A stretch of DNA of 64,000 nt from Hydrogenophaga sp. (GTDB lineage Bacteria > Pseudomonadota > Gammaproteobacteria > Burkholderiales > Burkholderiaceae_C): positions 124,001 to 188,000 of the forward strand of contig JACVCO010000006.1 in the NCBI GenBank assembly GCA_016741995.1. Reading direction: 5' to 3'. Made by a program: the position numbers and the translations under genes. Below, piece after piece: positions 24,911 through 34,429 of the stretch (its first letter is position 1; every line of letters begins with the position of its first letter). The notes under the pieces were generated by a model, which was given only the letters and a program-made list of their open reading frames with translations, was not told the DNA's origin and ran no database searches.

Positions 24911-27310
24911 TCAGTTGCGGACCGGCTTGCCGGTGTTGAGCATCCCGAGAATGCGTTCCTGCGTCTTGGGGTTCGTGATCAGCGCGCAGAAAGCCTGGCG
25001 CTCCAGCGTCATCAGGTATTCCTCGCTCACCAGCGTGCCGGGGTCGACGTCGCCGCCGGTGACCACGTTGGCGATCAGGGTGGCGATGTGGAAATCGTGC
25101 TGGCTGATGAAGCCGCCGTCGCGCATGTTCACCAGCTGGCCCATCACCGTGGCCTTGCCGGAACGGCCCGCCACCGGGAACAGGCGTCTGTGCGGCGCGC
25201 GGTAGCCGGCGCGGTACATGGCCTTGGCCTCGTTGAGCGCCACGAACAGCAGTTCGTCCTTGTGCGGCACGATGAGGTCGGACTCGAGCAGGTAGCCGAT
25301 GCTGCGCGACTCGATGGCGCTGGTGCCCACCTTGGCCATGGCCGCGGCGGTGAAGCCTTCGGTGAGGAAGGGCAGCAGGTCCTTGCCCGTTGACGTGGCG
25401 GCGTTCTCGGCCGCACGGCGCGCGATGTAGGTGAGGCCGCCCGCGCCCGGGATCAGGCCCACGCCCACCTCCACCAGGCCGATGTAGCTTTCCATGTGCG
25501 CCACACGCTTGCTGCTGTAGACGGCCAGCTCGCAGCCGCCGCCCAGCGCCATGCCGCGGATCGCGGAGACCACCGGCACGTTGGCGTAGCGCAGGCGCAG
25601 CATGGTCTGCTGCATGAAGCCTTCGGCGTCTTCGATGGCGGCCACACCCACGGCCAGGAAGGCCGGCAGCATGGCCTGCAGGTCGGCACCAACGCTGAAG
25701 GGCTCGTCGCCCGACCACACCACCAGGCCCTGGTACTGCGCTTCGGCCAGTTCCACCGCCTGCATCAGGCCTTCGCACACCTCGGGGCTGATGGCGTGCA
25801 TCTTGGTCTTGATGCTGGCGATCAGGACTTCGTTGTCCAACGTCCAGAGGCGGACCGAGTCGGTCTCTTCGATCGTGGTGCCGGCGTCCGCGAAACGCGG
25901 GCCGGCTTCGCCGAGCAGCAACTCGGGGAAGGGCTGGCGCTGGTACACGGGCAGCTCGCGGCGTGGCTCGAACGTGCTCTTGGCGGGGTTCCAGGAACCC
26001 TGCGCGGTGTGCACGCCGCCGGCGTCGGCCACCGGGCCTTTGAACACCCAGTCGGGCAGCGGCGCGGTGCTCAGCGCCTTGCCCGCGGCGATGTCTTCCT
26101 GAATCATCTGTGCGACATCGAGCCAGCCCGCTTCCTGCCACAGCTCGAACGGGCCCTGCTTCATGCCGAAGCCCCAGCGCATGGCCTGGTCCACGTCACG
26201 CGCGGTGTCGGCGATGGTGGCCAGGTGCACGGCCGCGTAGTGGAAGCTGTTGCGCAGGATCGCCCACAGGAACTGCCCCTGCGGCCCGGTGCTGTTGCGC
26301 AGCAGCTTCAGGCGTTCACCGGCGGGCTTCTTGAGCATGCGGCCGTACACCTCGTCGGCCTTCTCGCCCGCGGGCACGTACTCGCCGCCGTCGAGCTCGA
26401 ACCGCATCACGTCGCGCCCGACCTTCTTGTAGAAACCGGCCTTGGCCTTCTGGCCCAGGTGGCCCTTGTCGAGCAGGGCCTTGAGCACGGGCGGCGTGCC
26501 GAAGCTGCCGTAGAACGGGTCGGTTTCGGCGCTCAGGTTGTCCTGCAGCGTCTTGATGACGTGGGCCATGGTGTCGAGGCCCACCACGTCGGCGGTGCGG
26601 AAGGTGCCGCTGCTGGCGCGCCCCAGGCGCTTGCCGGTGAGGTCGTCCACCACGTCGAAGGTGAGGCCGAAGTTCTCCACCTCTTTCATCGTGGCCAGCA
26701 TGCCGGCGATGCCGATGCGGTTGGCGATGAAGTTGGGCGTGTCCTTGGCGCGCACCACGCCCTTGCCCAGGCCGCTGGTCACGAAGGCTTCGAGGTCATC
26801 GAGGATCTTCGGCTGCGTGGTGGGCGTGGCGATCAGCTCCACCAGCGTCATGTAGCGCGGCGGGTTGAAGAAGTGGATGCCGCAGAAGCGCGGCTTGATG
26901 GCCTCGGGCAGCGCTTCGCTCAGCTTCGTGATCGACAGGCCCGAGGTGTTGGACGCGACGATGGCGTGCTTCGCCACGTGCGGCGCGATCTTCTGGTACA
27001 GGTCGAGCTTCCAGTCCATGCGCTCGGCGATGGCCTCGATGACCAGGTCGCACTCACCCAGCAGCGCCATGTGCTCCTCGTAGTTGGCCTGGCCGATCAG
27101 GTCGGCATCGGCCGCCACACCCAGTGGCGAGGGCTTGAGCTTCTTCAGGTTCTCGATGGCGCGCGTGACGATGCCGTTCTTCGGGCCTTCCTTCGCGGGC
27201 AGATCGAAGAGAACAACAGGCACCTTGACGTTGACGAGGTGGGCGGCGATCTGCGCGCCCATCACGCCCGCGCCGAGCACGGCAACTTTTCTGACGTTGA
27301 ATCGGTTCAT
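24911..27310 (-). CDS. 3-hydroxyacyl-CoA dehydrogenase/enoyl-CoA hydratase fusion (FadN-like domain order)
   Basis: A 799-aa bifunctional enzyme. The N-terminal Rossmann domain starts VRKVAVLGAGVMGAQIAAHL, the 3HCDH C-domains follow (GIHFFNPPRYMTLVELI), and a crotonase domain sits at about residues 510-720 (VGADLQAML, IRGMALGGGCELAVYS, GVGLIPGAGG). The dehydrogenase-then-hydratase order is that of Bacillus FadN, opposite to E. coli FadB. It carries out the middle two steps of beta-oxidation. The start MNRFNVRK is the first codon with homology downstream. Part of the fad operon. Confidence 0.93.
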   Translation of the reverse strand: MNRFNVRKVAVLGAGVMGAQIAAHLVNVKVPVVLFDLPAKEGPKNGIVTRAIENLKKLKPSPLGVAADADLIGQANYEEHMALLGECDLVIEAIAERMDWKLDLYQKIAPHVAKHAIVASNTSGLSITKLSEALPEAIKPRFCGIHFFNPPRYMTLVELIATPTTQPKILDDLEAFVTSGLGKGVVRAKDTPNFIANRIGIAGMLATMKEVENFGLTFDVVDDLTGKRLGRASSGTFRTADVVGLDTMAHVIKTLQDNLSAETDPFYGSFGTPPVLKALLDKGHLGQKAKAGFYKKVGRDVMRFELDGGEYVPAGEKADEVYGRMLKKPAGERLKLLRNSTGPQGQFLWAILRNSFHYAAVHLATIADTARDVDQAMRWGFGMKQGPFELWQEAGWLDVAQMIQEDIAAGKALSTAPLPDWVFKGPVADAGGVHTAQGSWNPAKSTFEPRRELPVYQRQPFPELLLGEAGPRFADAGTTIEETDSVRLWTLDNEVLIASIKTKMHAISPEVCEGLMQAVELAEAQYQGLVVWSGDEPFSVGADLQAMLPAFLAVGVAAIEDAEGFMQQTMLRLRYANVPVVSAIRGMALGGGCELAVYSSKRVAHMESYIGLVEVGVGLIPGAGGLTYIARRAAENAATSTGKDLLPFLTEGFTAAAMAKVGTSAIESRSIGYLLESDLIVPHKDELLFVALNEAKAMYRAGYRAPHRRLFPVAGRSGKATVMGQLVNMRDGGFISQHDFHIATLIANVVTGGDVDPGTLVSEEYLMTLERQAFCALITNPKTQERILGMLNTGKPVRN

Positions 27311-27338
27311 GGATGAAAGCGGTTGCGGTGGGTGCGCG

Positions 27339-27779
27339 TCATTCGACGCGCTGCCACACCTGGGTTCGGTAGAAGGGGCCGAGGTAGCCGCGCATCTCGA
27401 GCTGTGCGCCGCCATTGACCGGCTTCAGGCGCGCGCGGTAGCTCTTGCCGTTGTTCGGGTCGACGATGGTGCCGCCCTCGTACACGGTCTTGTCGCTCTC
27501 GCCCTGCTTGATGCCGCGCAGGATGTCGAGCCCGACGATGGGCTTGTCCTTGCGGTCGTCCGTGCACTTGTCGCACACGGCCTTGGGGTCGCTCGCGGGG
27601 TCGAGCAGCTTCTCGATGCGGCCGCTGAAGACGCCATTGCTCTCGGTGATGCGCACGAGCGACTTCTCCTTCTTGGAGTCGTCGTCGATGGTCTTCCACA
27701 CGCCCACGGGCGTCATCTGCGCGTGGGCCAGGCCCGCGAGCGCGATCAGGGAAGTGGCAAGTGTCGTCTTGAGCAACAT
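27339..27779 (-). CDS. Exported DUF2147 protein
   Basis: A 146-aa secreted protein with signal peptide MLLKTTLATSLIALAGLAHA. The mature domain starts VGVWKTIDDDSKKEKSLVRI and contains CDKCTDDRKDKPIVGLDILRG, the DUF2147 pattern of a small beta-barrel-like domain. The two Cys (CDKC) could form a disulfide. It lies inside the beta-oxidation operon with AGGAG before the ATG. Function is unknown; the operon position suggests a periplasmic role linked to lipid use. Confidence 0.85.
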   Translation of the reverse strand: MLLKTTLATSLIALAGLAHAQMTPVGVWKTIDDDSKKEKSLVRITESNGVFSGRIEKLLDPASDPKAVCDKCTDDRKDKPIVGLDILRGIKQGESDKTVYEGGTIVDPNNGKSYRARLKPVNGGAQLEMRGYLGPFYRTQVWQRVE

Positions 27780-27817
27780 GGCTGTCTCCTTCTGGCGGGT
27801 TACGAAACGGGCACCGC

Positions 27818-29614
27818 TCAGGCCAGGGCCAAGTCGGTGTCCATGAGAACCTTGCTGCCGGCACGGGCCTGGCGCATCAGCGTCGCCGTCTCGGGGAAGA
27901 GCTTGGCGAAGTAGAAGCGCGCGGTCTGCAGCTTGGCGGCATAGAACGGGTCGGTGTTGCCGCTGTCGATGGCGCGCTGCGCGGCCTGGGCCATGCGCGC
28001 GAAGAAATAGGCGAACACCAGGTGGCCGGCCACGCGCAGGTAGGGCACGGCAGCGGCGCCGACTTCGTCAGGGTTCTGGATGCCCTTGAAGCCAAGCTCG
28101 GTGGTGAATTTGGTCATCTGCTCGCCCAGGTAACCCAGCGGGTTGATGAACTCGGCCATCTTCTCGTTCACGCCCTCTTCTTCAACCAGCTTCGCGACGA
28201 GCTTGCCGAACTTCTTGAGCGTGGCGCCGTTGTTGCCCAGCACCTTGCGGCCCAGCAGGTCCAGGCTCTGAACCGTGTTGGTGCCCTCGTAGATCATGTT
28301 GATGCGGGCATCGCGCACGTACTGCTCCATGCCCCATTCCTTGATGTAGCCGTGGCCGCCGAACACCTGCATGCAGTGGTTGGTGGCCTCGAAACCGTTG
28401 TCGGTGAGGAAGGCCTTGGCGATGGGCGTGAGCAGCGCGGCGAGATCGGCGCTGTCCTTGCGCACCTTCTCGTCGGGGTGGTTCAGTTCCTTGTCGAGCA
28501 GGATGGTGCAGAACATCAGCAGCGCGCGGCCGCCTTCGGCGTAGGCCTTGGCGGTGAGCAGCATCTTGCGCACATCGGGGTGCACGATGATCGGGTCGGC
28601 CGGCTTGCTCTTGTCCTTCACGCCCGAGAGACTGCGCATCTGGATGCGGTCCTTGGCGTAGGCCAGCGCGTTCTGGTACGCCACTTCGGTAAGGCCCAGG
28701 CTCTGGTTGCCCACGCCCAGGCGCGCGGCGTTCATCATCACGAACATGGCCGGCAGGCCCTTGTTGGGCTCACCCACCAGCGTGCCCACGGCGCCATCCA
28801 GGATCATCTGTGCGGTGGCGTTGCCGTGGATGCCCATCTTGTGCTCGAGGCCGCCGCAATGGATGGCGTTGCGCTCGCCCAGCGAGCCATCGGCCTTCAC
28901 CTTGAACTTGGGCACCAGGAACAGGCTGATGCCCTTGCTGCCCACGGGCGCATCGGGCAGGCGTGCGAGCACCAGGTGCAGGATGTTCTCGGCCATGTCG
29001 TGCTCGCCGGCGCTGATGAAGATCTTCTGGCCCGTGAGCTTGTAGGTGCCGTCGGCCTGCGGTTCGGCCTTGGTGCGCAGCAGGCCGAGATCGGTGCCGC
29101 AGTGGGGTTCGGTCAGGCACATGGTGCCGGTCCACTTGCCGCTGGTGAGGTGCGGCAGGTACAGCGCCTTCTGCTCGGGCGAGCCGTGCGCGTGCAGGCA
29201 TTCGTAGGCGCCGTGCGACAGGCCGGGGTACATGGTCCAGGCCTGGTTGGCGCTGTTGAGCATCTCGTAGAAGCACTGGTTCACGATGAAGGGCAGGCCC
29301 TGGCCACCGAACTCGGGGTCGCACGAGAGCGCGGGCCAGCCGCCTTCCACGTACTGCGCATAGGCTTCCTTGAAGCCCTTGGGCGCCTTCACCTCGTGCG
29401 TGGTCTTGTCGAGCACGCAGCCCTCTTCGTCACCGCTGATGTTGAGCGGGAAGGTCACCTCGGCCGCGAACTTGCCACCTTCTTCGAGCACCGCGTTGAT
29501 GGTGTCGGCGTCGATGTCGGCGTGCTTGGGGCAGGCCTTGAGTTCGTCGACGACGTTGAAGACCTCGTGCATGACGAACTGCATGTCGCGCAGTGGCGGG
29601 GTGTAGACGGGCAT
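27818..29614 (-). CDS. Acyl-CoA dehydrogenase (long form with C-terminal extension)
   Basis: A 598-aa flavoprotein. The N-terminal helical part is followed by the FAD/acyl-CoA core (TGTMCLTEPHCGTDLGLLRT, LTGQKIFISAGEHDM) and the C-terminal helical domain with MQVFGGHGYIKEWGMEQYVR and the probable catalytic base Glu in YEGTN. The extra C-terminal domain of about 150 residues is typical of the DmdC/FadE-like long acyl-CoA dehydrogenases of proteobacteria. It does the first oxidation of beta-oxidation. The TetR gene is 42 bp upstream, in the same operon. Confidence 0.92.
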   Translation of the reverse strand: MPVYTPPLRDMQFVMHEVFNVVDELKACPKHADIDADTINAVLEEGGKFAAEVTFPLNISGDEEGCVLDKTTHEVKAPKGFKEAYAQYVEGGWPALSCDPEFGGQGLPFIVNQCFYEMLNSANQAWTMYPGLSHGAYECLHAHGSPEQKALYLPHLTSGKWTGTMCLTEPHCGTDLGLLRTKAEPQADGTYKLTGQKIFISAGEHDMAENILHLVLARLPDAPVGSKGISLFLVPKFKVKADGSLGERNAIHCGGLEHKMGIHGNATAQMILDGAVGTLVGEPNKGLPAMFVMMNAARLGVGNQSLGLTEVAYQNALAYAKDRIQMRSLSGVKDKSKPADPIIVHPDVRKMLLTAKAYAEGGRALLMFCTILLDKELNHPDEKVRKDSADLAALLTPIAKAFLTDNGFEATNHCMQVFGGHGYIKEWGMEQYVRDARINMIYEGTNTVQSLDLLGRKVLGNNGATLKKFGKLVAKLVEEEGVNEKMAEFINPLGYLGEQMTKFTTELGFKGIQNPDEVGAAAVPYLRVAGHLVFAYFFARMAQAAQRAIDSGNTDPFYAAKLQTARFYFAKLFPETATLMRQARAGSKVLMDTDLALA

Positions 29615-29656
29615 GGATGAAGCTCCTGTGGTTTCGTCGGAAAGAAAAAGGGGAAA

Positions 29657-30331
29657 TCAGCTTTTGCGCCGCGGGGCCGCTGCGGCCCCGTTGCGCTCGA
29701 GGATGGCGGCGAAGCCGCGCCAGGCGCGGTCGATGCAGCCGGGGCTGCGCAGAAAGCGCGCCTCATAGTGCAGCGCGAGGATCAGGCCGTGGATTTCGAA
29801 CGCCACCTGTGACGCGTCCGTGTCCGGTGCGAAGTGGCCCTCTTCGGCCGCGATCTCGACCGCGCGCTTGAACGCGTCCTGCCAGGTGGTGACGGAGCTG
29901 GCCAGCGCATCGCGCACGGGGCCGGGGCGGTCGTCGAACTCCACCGCGCCACTGATGTAGATGCAGCCCGAGTCGATCTCGACCGAGGTGCGCTTCATCC
30001 AGTTGTCGAACAGCGCGCGAAGGCGCGGCAGGCCGCGCGGCGCGGCCATCGCGGGGTAGAACACCTCGTCTTCGAAGCGCGTGTGGTACTCGCGCACCAC
30101 CGAGATCTGCAGCTCTTCGCGCGAGCCGAAGTGGGCGAACACGCCCGACTTGCTCATCTGCATGACCTCGGCGAGCGCGCCGATGGACAGGCCTTCCAGA
30201 CCGATCTGCGTGGCCAGGCCGAGCGCGGCATCGACGATGGCCGCCTTCGTCTGCTGGCCCTTGGGGGCCTGGCGGGCGTCGGCGCTGCGCGGCGCGCTGG
30301 CGCGGCGTTGGCGTGTGGGGGTTTCGCTCAT
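29657..30331 (-). CDS. TetR-family regulator of the beta-oxidation operon
   Basis: A 224-aa repressor. Residues about 25-75 form the TetR HTH (TKAAIVDAALGLATQIGLEG, LSIGALAEVMQMSKSGVFAHF) and the rest is an all-helical ligand domain. A basic N-terminal tail of about 25 residues precedes it. It is the first gene of the operon that continues with acyl-CoA dehydrogenase, DUF2147, FadN-like and thiolase genes. It therefore probably senses acyl-CoA and represses its own operon (inference). A 12-bp near-palindrome lies 40 bp upstream. Confidence 0.88.
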   Translation of the reverse strand: MSETPTRQRRASAPRSADARQAPKGQQTKAAIVDAALGLATQIGLEGLSIGALAEVMQMSKSGVFAHFGSREELQISVVREYHTRFEDEVFYPAMAAPRGLPRLRALFDNWMKRTSVEIDSGCIYISGAVEFDDRPGPVRDALASSVTTWQDAFKRAVEIAAEEGHFAPDTDASQVAFEIHGLILALHYEARFLRSPGCIDRAWRGFAAILERNGAAAAPRRKS

Positions 30332-30370
30332 GCGCTCGCTCGGGTGGGTGAAAGGTGGCCGCCGAAAGAA

Positions 30371-30382
30371 ACGAACGGTCGT
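30371..30382. promoter_or_regulatory. Candidate TetR operator
   Basis: ACGAACGGTCGT is a near-perfect 12-bp palindrome (one mismatched pair) 40 bp upstream of the TetR start, next to an AT-rich stretch (TATTTTTA) in an otherwise GC-rich region. Its size and place fit autorepression by the TetR protein. No second copy was seen before other genes of the operon. Confidence 0.5.
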
Positions 30383-30442
30383 GCTATTTTTACCCAGATT
30401 GGCGGCGACGGGACAAGCCGCGCGCGTTTCGCGGGGCTTTGT

Positions 30443-30483
30443 TTAGGGCTGCGGCCCTAATTCGGCGTGAGCGGCGTCACGCC
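30443..30483. repeat. Two adjacent hairpins between slmA and the TetR gene
   Basis: TTAGGGC-TGCG-GCCCTAA (30443-30460) and GGCGTGA-GCGGCG-TCACGCC (30464-30483) are both perfect 7-bp stems, 3 bp apart. They follow the slmA stop on the minus strand. Neither has a T-run, so they may act as a factor-dependent terminator or mRNA end; a regulator site is possible. Confidence 0.45.
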
Positions 30484-30496
30484 CGATGGGGCGGGC

Positions 30497-31177
30497 TCAG
30501 AGCCGCCCGCCGGGCAACAGCAGGTTCAGGCTGTGTTCCAGGCTTTCGCCGGGTGAGCGTTTGAAGCCGCTGCGCGCAAAGCGTTGCAGACGCCCCACGC
30601 AGAAGGCGGTGATCACGGACGCATCGGCCTGGGCGTCCACGGTGGGGGTGCTGGCGCCGGTGAGCACGGCGGCTTCGCGCAGGTTCTGGCGCAGCGTGGC
30701 TTCGATCTTGTCGAAGAACAGGTTCATGCGCTGTTGCAGGCGCTCGTTCTCGAACACCAGCGCGTCGCCCACCATCACGCGCGTCATGCCGGGGTTCTTT
30801 TCGCCGAACTGCAGCAGCAGCGCCACCAGCTTGCGGCAACGCACCAGCGCGTCGGCTTCGCGCTCGCCAAGCTGGTTGACGAGGCCGAAGACGGTCTGTT
30901 CGATGAATTCGATCAGGCCTTCGAACATCTGGGCCTTGCTCGCGAAGTGGCGGTACAGCGCGGCTTCACTGACTTCGAGCCGGGCCGCGAGCGCCGCGGT
31001 GGTGATGCGATCGGCCCCGGGCTGTTCGAGCATCGTGGCCAGCGCTTGGAGGATCTGCACGCGACGCTCGCCGGGCTTGGGGCGTTTGCGCGTGGGGGTG
31101 TCGCTGGTCTCGGCCGCGGACGCGGTGTCCAGGGCATCGTCATCGGGGGATGGCATCTCGGGCGCGGCGGTGGTCAT
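30497..31177 (-). CDS. slmA: Nucleoid occlusion factor SlmA
   Basis: A 226-aa TetR-fold protein. After a 35-residue acidic/Pro-rich tail comes the SlmA HTH (RRVQILQALATMLEQPGADR, ITTAALAARLEVSEAALYRH), FASKAQMFEGLIEFIEQTVF, and the C-terminal ITAFCVGRLQRFARSGFKRS typical of SlmA. It binds chromosomal sites and blocks FtsZ ring assembly over DNA. Gene order slmA - two-component system - argB on the same strand suggests a long transcript from argB, with 123 bp before slmA. Confidence 0.9.
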   Translation of the reverse strand: MTTAAPEMPSPDDDALDTASAAETSDTPTRKRPKPGERRVQILQALATMLEQPGADRITTAALAARLEVSEAALYRHFASKAQMFEGLIEFIEQTVFGLVNQLGEREADALVRCRKLVALLLQFGEKNPGMTRVMVGDALVFENERLQQRMNLFFDKIEATLRQNLREAAVLTGASTPTVDAQADASVITAFCVGRLQRFARSGFKRSPGESLEHSLNLLLPGGRL

Positions 31178-31300
31178 GGTCGTGCGATCGGTCCGTGAGG
31201 TGGCTGCGAATGGCGCCCGATGGGCCCCGGGGTTACCCCCGCGGGCATTCTCGCACAGGCAGCAACATCTGGTTACCCAGCATCGGCGCGGCCTGCGGGG

Positions 31301-32809
31301 CTAGTGGGCGACCGCATCAAAGGCCACGCGCACGCACAGGCCACGGCCCTGCGCCCCTTCGGCGAACTGAAGTTGCGTGCGGTGCACCCTGGCGATGCCG
31401 TCGGCGATGGCCAGGCCCAGGCCATGCCCGCCCGCGGGCGCGCCGGGCACGCGATAGAAGCGTTGCAGCACGCGCTCGCGCTCCGCCACCGGAATGCCGG
31501 GGCCATCGTCTTCCACCTCGATCCAGACCCGTGGCCCCTCGGGGGTGTCACCCTGCCCGCAGCGCAGCGTGACGTGGCCGTGCGCGGGCGTGTACTTGAT
31601 CGCGTTGTCGACGAGGTTGATCAGCAGCTCGCGCAGCAACCAGGTGTGGCCGCGCGTCTGGGCCGGCATCACCTCCAGCCCGAGGTCGATGCGGCGCGCG
31701 CTCGCCGCGTCGAGGAACTTGGCGAGCAGGCTTTCGCAGAGTTCGGCGAGATCGATCTGCTCGATCACGCCGTCGTCGTCGCGCAGCGCGTCGGTGCGCG
31801 AGAGCGCGAGCAGCTGGTTGGCCAGCTGCGTGGTGTTGCGCGTCGCGTCGCGCAGGCGCAGCACCTGCTCGGCCCGCAGGCTCAACAGATCGCCAACGCC
31901 GATGCTGCGGGCCGCCTGGGCCCAGGCCTCCACCTGCGCCTGCAGCCCGGCCAGCGGCGTGCGCAGCTGGTGCGCAGCATCGGCCACGAAGCGGCGTTGC
32001 GCCTCGCTCTGTTCGTTGACGCGAGCGAACAGGCGGTTGAGTGCTGCCACCAGCGGGCGCACCTCGGCCGGGGTCTGGCGGTCGTCGATCGGGCTCAGGT
32101 CGCGCGGCGAGCGGCGCTCCACCGCCTGCTTGAGGTCGATCAGCGGTTGCAGCGCGCGCGAGACGCCCCAGCTCAGCACCGCCGCGGCCACGGCGAACAA
32201 CAACAGGTTGGGCAGGAGCACGCGCAGCAGCACGTTGCGCACCCATTGCTGGCGCGCGTCGCTGCCATCGGCCAGCATGACGATGAGCTCGCCCGCCTCG
32301 GTGTCCATGCGCTGCGCCACCACACGGTGTGTGACGCCCTCCTCGACCACGCTCACGAACTCCGGGGCTTCGGTGGCGGGCAACAGCGTGGGCAGCCAGG
32401 TCGGGCCCACGAGTTGCTGCCCCTGGGCGTTGAAGACACCGAGCGCGGCATAGCCCTCGCGGTCGGCGAGGAACTCCTGGATGGGCGGCGCCATGAGCAA
32501 CGCGAGATCGGCCACCAGCGGAGGCCCCCCCGGGCCAATGCCGATGCCCAGACCGGGGTCGGTCTCGGCCAGACCGTCGGCGCCCTTGCGCGCGATGCGC
32601 GACACCACCACCGAGTCGGCCAGCATCGGCACCAGGCGCTGCAGGCGCTGGTCTTGTTGCAGGGCAGCGGTGCCTGCGCTCTGGTAATGGAAGAAGACGC
32701 TGAACGCGCCGATCAGTGCGATGGTGGCCAGCAGCGTGACCAGCAGGCGGCGGCGCAGGCCGCCGATCATGTCGCGCGCGCCGCCGCCCTCAATCCTCGG
32801 CAGGGGCAT
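31301..32809 (-). CDS. Sensor histidine kinase (TctE-like)
   Basis: A 502-aa kinase. TM1 is near residues 22-40 (LLVTLLATIALIGAFSVFF), then a periplasmic sensor domain of about 170 residues, TM2 near NLLLFAVAAAVLSWGV, HAMP, H-box FVADAAHQLRTPLAGL, N-box NLVDNAIKY, G1 DDGPGI and G2 GHGLGLAI. The first ATG gives a 20-bp overlap with the response regulator gene; an alternative ATG 13 codons later (32770) would not overlap. This group often controls tricarboxylate or other carboxylate uptake, but no transporter is adjacent. Signal unknown. Confidence 0.9.
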   Translation of the reverse strand: MPLPRIEGGGARDMIGGLRRRLLVTLLATIALIGAFSVFFHYQSAGTAALQQDQRLQRLVPMLADSVVVSRIARKGADGLAETDPGLGIGIGPGGPPLVADLALLMAPPIQEFLADREGYAALGVFNAQGQQLVGPTWLPTLLPATEAPEFVSVVEEGVTHRVVAQRMDTEAGELIVMLADGSDARQQWVRNVLLRVLLPNLLLFAVAAAVLSWGVSRALQPLIDLKQAVERRSPRDLSPIDDRQTPAEVRPLVAALNRLFARVNEQSEAQRRFVADAAHQLRTPLAGLQAQVEAWAQAARSIGVGDLLSLRAEQVLRLRDATRNTTQLANQLLALSRTDALRDDDGVIEQIDLAELCESLLAKFLDAASARRIDLGLEVMPAQTRGHTWLLRELLINLVDNAIKYTPAHGHVTLRCGQGDTPEGPRVWIEVEDDGPGIPVAERERVLQRFYRVPGAPAGGHGLGLAIADGIARVHRTQLQFAEGAQGRGLCVRVAFDAVAH

Positions 32810-33473
32810 CGGCGCACTCCAGGCGGTAACCGAAGCCGCGAACGGACCGCAACCGGATGCCCGCGGGTTCGAGCTTGGCGCGCAGACGCGAGACGTAGAC
32901 CTCGATGGCGTTGGGCGTGATTTCCTTGTCCCAGCCCGTGAGCGCGGCCAGCAGCTTGTCCTTGGCGGCGGGCTTGGGCGCTTGCAGCAGCATGTATTCG
33001 AGCACCGTCCACTCGCGAGGGCCGAGTTCGAGCGGCTGGCCGGCGAGCGTGGCGCGGCGCTGTGCGGTGTCCATTTCCAGCGTGCCGAAGCCCAGCACCG
33101 CGGTGGTGGCGGCCTGCGAGCGGCGCAACAGCGCGCGCAACCGCGCCAACAGCTCGGGCAACTCGAAGGGCTTGACCATGTAGTCGTCGGCGCCGAGATC
33201 CAGCCCCTGCACGCGATCGCGCAACGCATCGCGCGCGGTAAGGATGAGCACCGGCATGGCCAGGCCGCGCGCGCGCACGCGCCGCGTGAGCTCCAGCCCG
33301 TCCACGCCGGGCAGGCCGATGTCGAGGATGGCGGCGTCGAAGCTGTCCCTGTCGAGCGCCTGTTCGGCGCGCTCGGCACTGCCCACCCAATCGACCATGT
33401 AGCCGGCGTCGCTCAAGCCCAGCTTGATGCCGCTGGCGACCATGAGGTCGTCTTCGACGAGCAGCAGGCGCAT
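32790..33473 (-). CDS. OmpR-type response regulator (TctD-like)
   Basis: A 227-aa regulator. The receiver has MRLLLVEDDLMVASGIKLGL, the phospho-acceptor Asp in AILDIGLPGVDGL, Thr in LILTARD and Lys in DDYMVKPFEL. The C-terminal winged helix has LGPREWTVLEYMLLQ, NAIEVYVSRLRAKL and IRSVRGFGYRLE-type ends. It overlaps its cognate kinase gene and begins 4 bp after argB, so expression is probably tied to arginine biosynthesis transcription. An exact target cannot be predicted. Confidence 0.92.
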   Translation of the reverse strand: MRLLLVEDDLMVASGIKLGLSDAGYMVDWVGSAERAEQALDRDSFDAAILDIGLPGVDGLELTRRVRARGLAMPVLILTARDALRDRVQGLDLGADDYMVKPFELPELLARLRALLRRSQAATTAVLGFGTLEMDTAQRRATLAGQPLELGPREWTVLEYMLLQAPKPAAKDKLLAALTGWDKEITPNAIEVYVSRLRAKLEPAGIRLRSVRGFGYRLECADAPAED

Positions 33474-33477
33474 GGGT

Positions 33478-34377
33478 TCAGCGGGAACGGATCATGGTGC
33501 CGAAAGGCTCGTTGCCGAGAACTTCCAGCAAGAGCGCGTGCGGCACGCGGCCGTCGATGATGTGCACCGCGTTCACGCCACTCTTGGCCGCGTCCAGCGC
33601 GCCGGCGATCTTGGGGATCATCCCGCCGGAGATGGTGCCGTCGGCCACCAGCTCGTCGATGCGCCGCGGCGTGAGCTCGGTGAGGAGCTGCATCTCCTTG
33701 TCGAGCACCCCGCGGATGTTGGTGAGCATGAGCAGTTTCTCGGCCTGCAGCACGGTGGCCAGCTTGGCGGCCACCACGTCGGCGTTGATGTTGTAGCTCT
33801 CGTTCTGTTCGCCGAAGCCGATCGGGCTGACCACCGGGATGAACTGGTCGTCCTGCAGGGCCTTCACCACCGCGGGGTCGACGCCCACGATGTCGCCGAC
33901 CTGGCCCACATCGTGCTCGCGCGCCGGATCGGCCTGGTCGGCCAGGCGCAGCTTGCGGGCGCGGATCATGGCGCCGTCGCGGCCGGTCAGGCCCACGGCC
34001 TTGCCGCCGGCCTGGTTGATCAGGCCCACGATGTCCTGCTGCACCTCACCCGCCAGCACCCACTCCACCACTTCCATGGTCTCGGCGTCGGTCACGCGCA
34101 TGCCCTGGATGAACTCGCCCTTCTTGCCCAGGCGCTTGAGCAGGGTCTCGATCTGCGGGCCGCCACCGTGCACCACCACCGGGTTGATGCCGACCAGCTT
34201 GAGCAGCACCACGTCCTCGGCGAAGTCCTGCTGCAGGGCCGGGTCCGTCATGGCGTTGCCGCCGTACTTGATGACCATGGTCTTGCCGTGGAACTGCCGG
34301 ATGTAGGGCAGCGCCTGGGCCAGGATCTCGGCGCGGTCGCGCGGGGCGATGGTGGTGATGTCGGGAGCGGAAGACAT
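33478..34377 (-). CDS. argB: Acetylglutamate kinase
   Basis: A 299-aa amino acid kinase. Visible motifs are [16 protein letters not shown] (phosphate binding), [32 protein letters not shown] and [15 protein letters not shown]. It phosphorylates N-acetylglutamate in the arginine pathway. The N-terminal helix [20 protein letters not shown] is the type found in arginine-inhibited hexameric enzymes. The start MSSAPDITT is preferred to an upstream codon because of family length. Confidence 0.95.
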   Translation of the reverse strand: MSSAPDITTIAPRDRAEILAQALPYIRQFHGKTMVIKYGGNAMTDPALQQDFAEDVVLLKLVGINPVVVHGGGPQIETLLKRLGKKGEFIQGMRVTDAETMEVVEWVLAGEVQQDIVGLINQAGGKAVGLTGRDGAMIRARKLRLADQADPAREHDVGQVGDIVGVDPAVVKALQDDQFIPVVSPIGFGEQNESYNINADVVAAKLATVLQAEKLLMLTNIRGVLDKEMQLLTELTPRRIDELVADGTISGGMIPKIAGALDAAKSGVNAVHIIDGRVPHALLLEVLGNEPFGTMIRSR

Positions 34378-34429
34378 GCGCGGGCTTTCGGGTGAGGCCA
34401 AAAGCCCGGATTCTAGGGATGCGCGTGGC

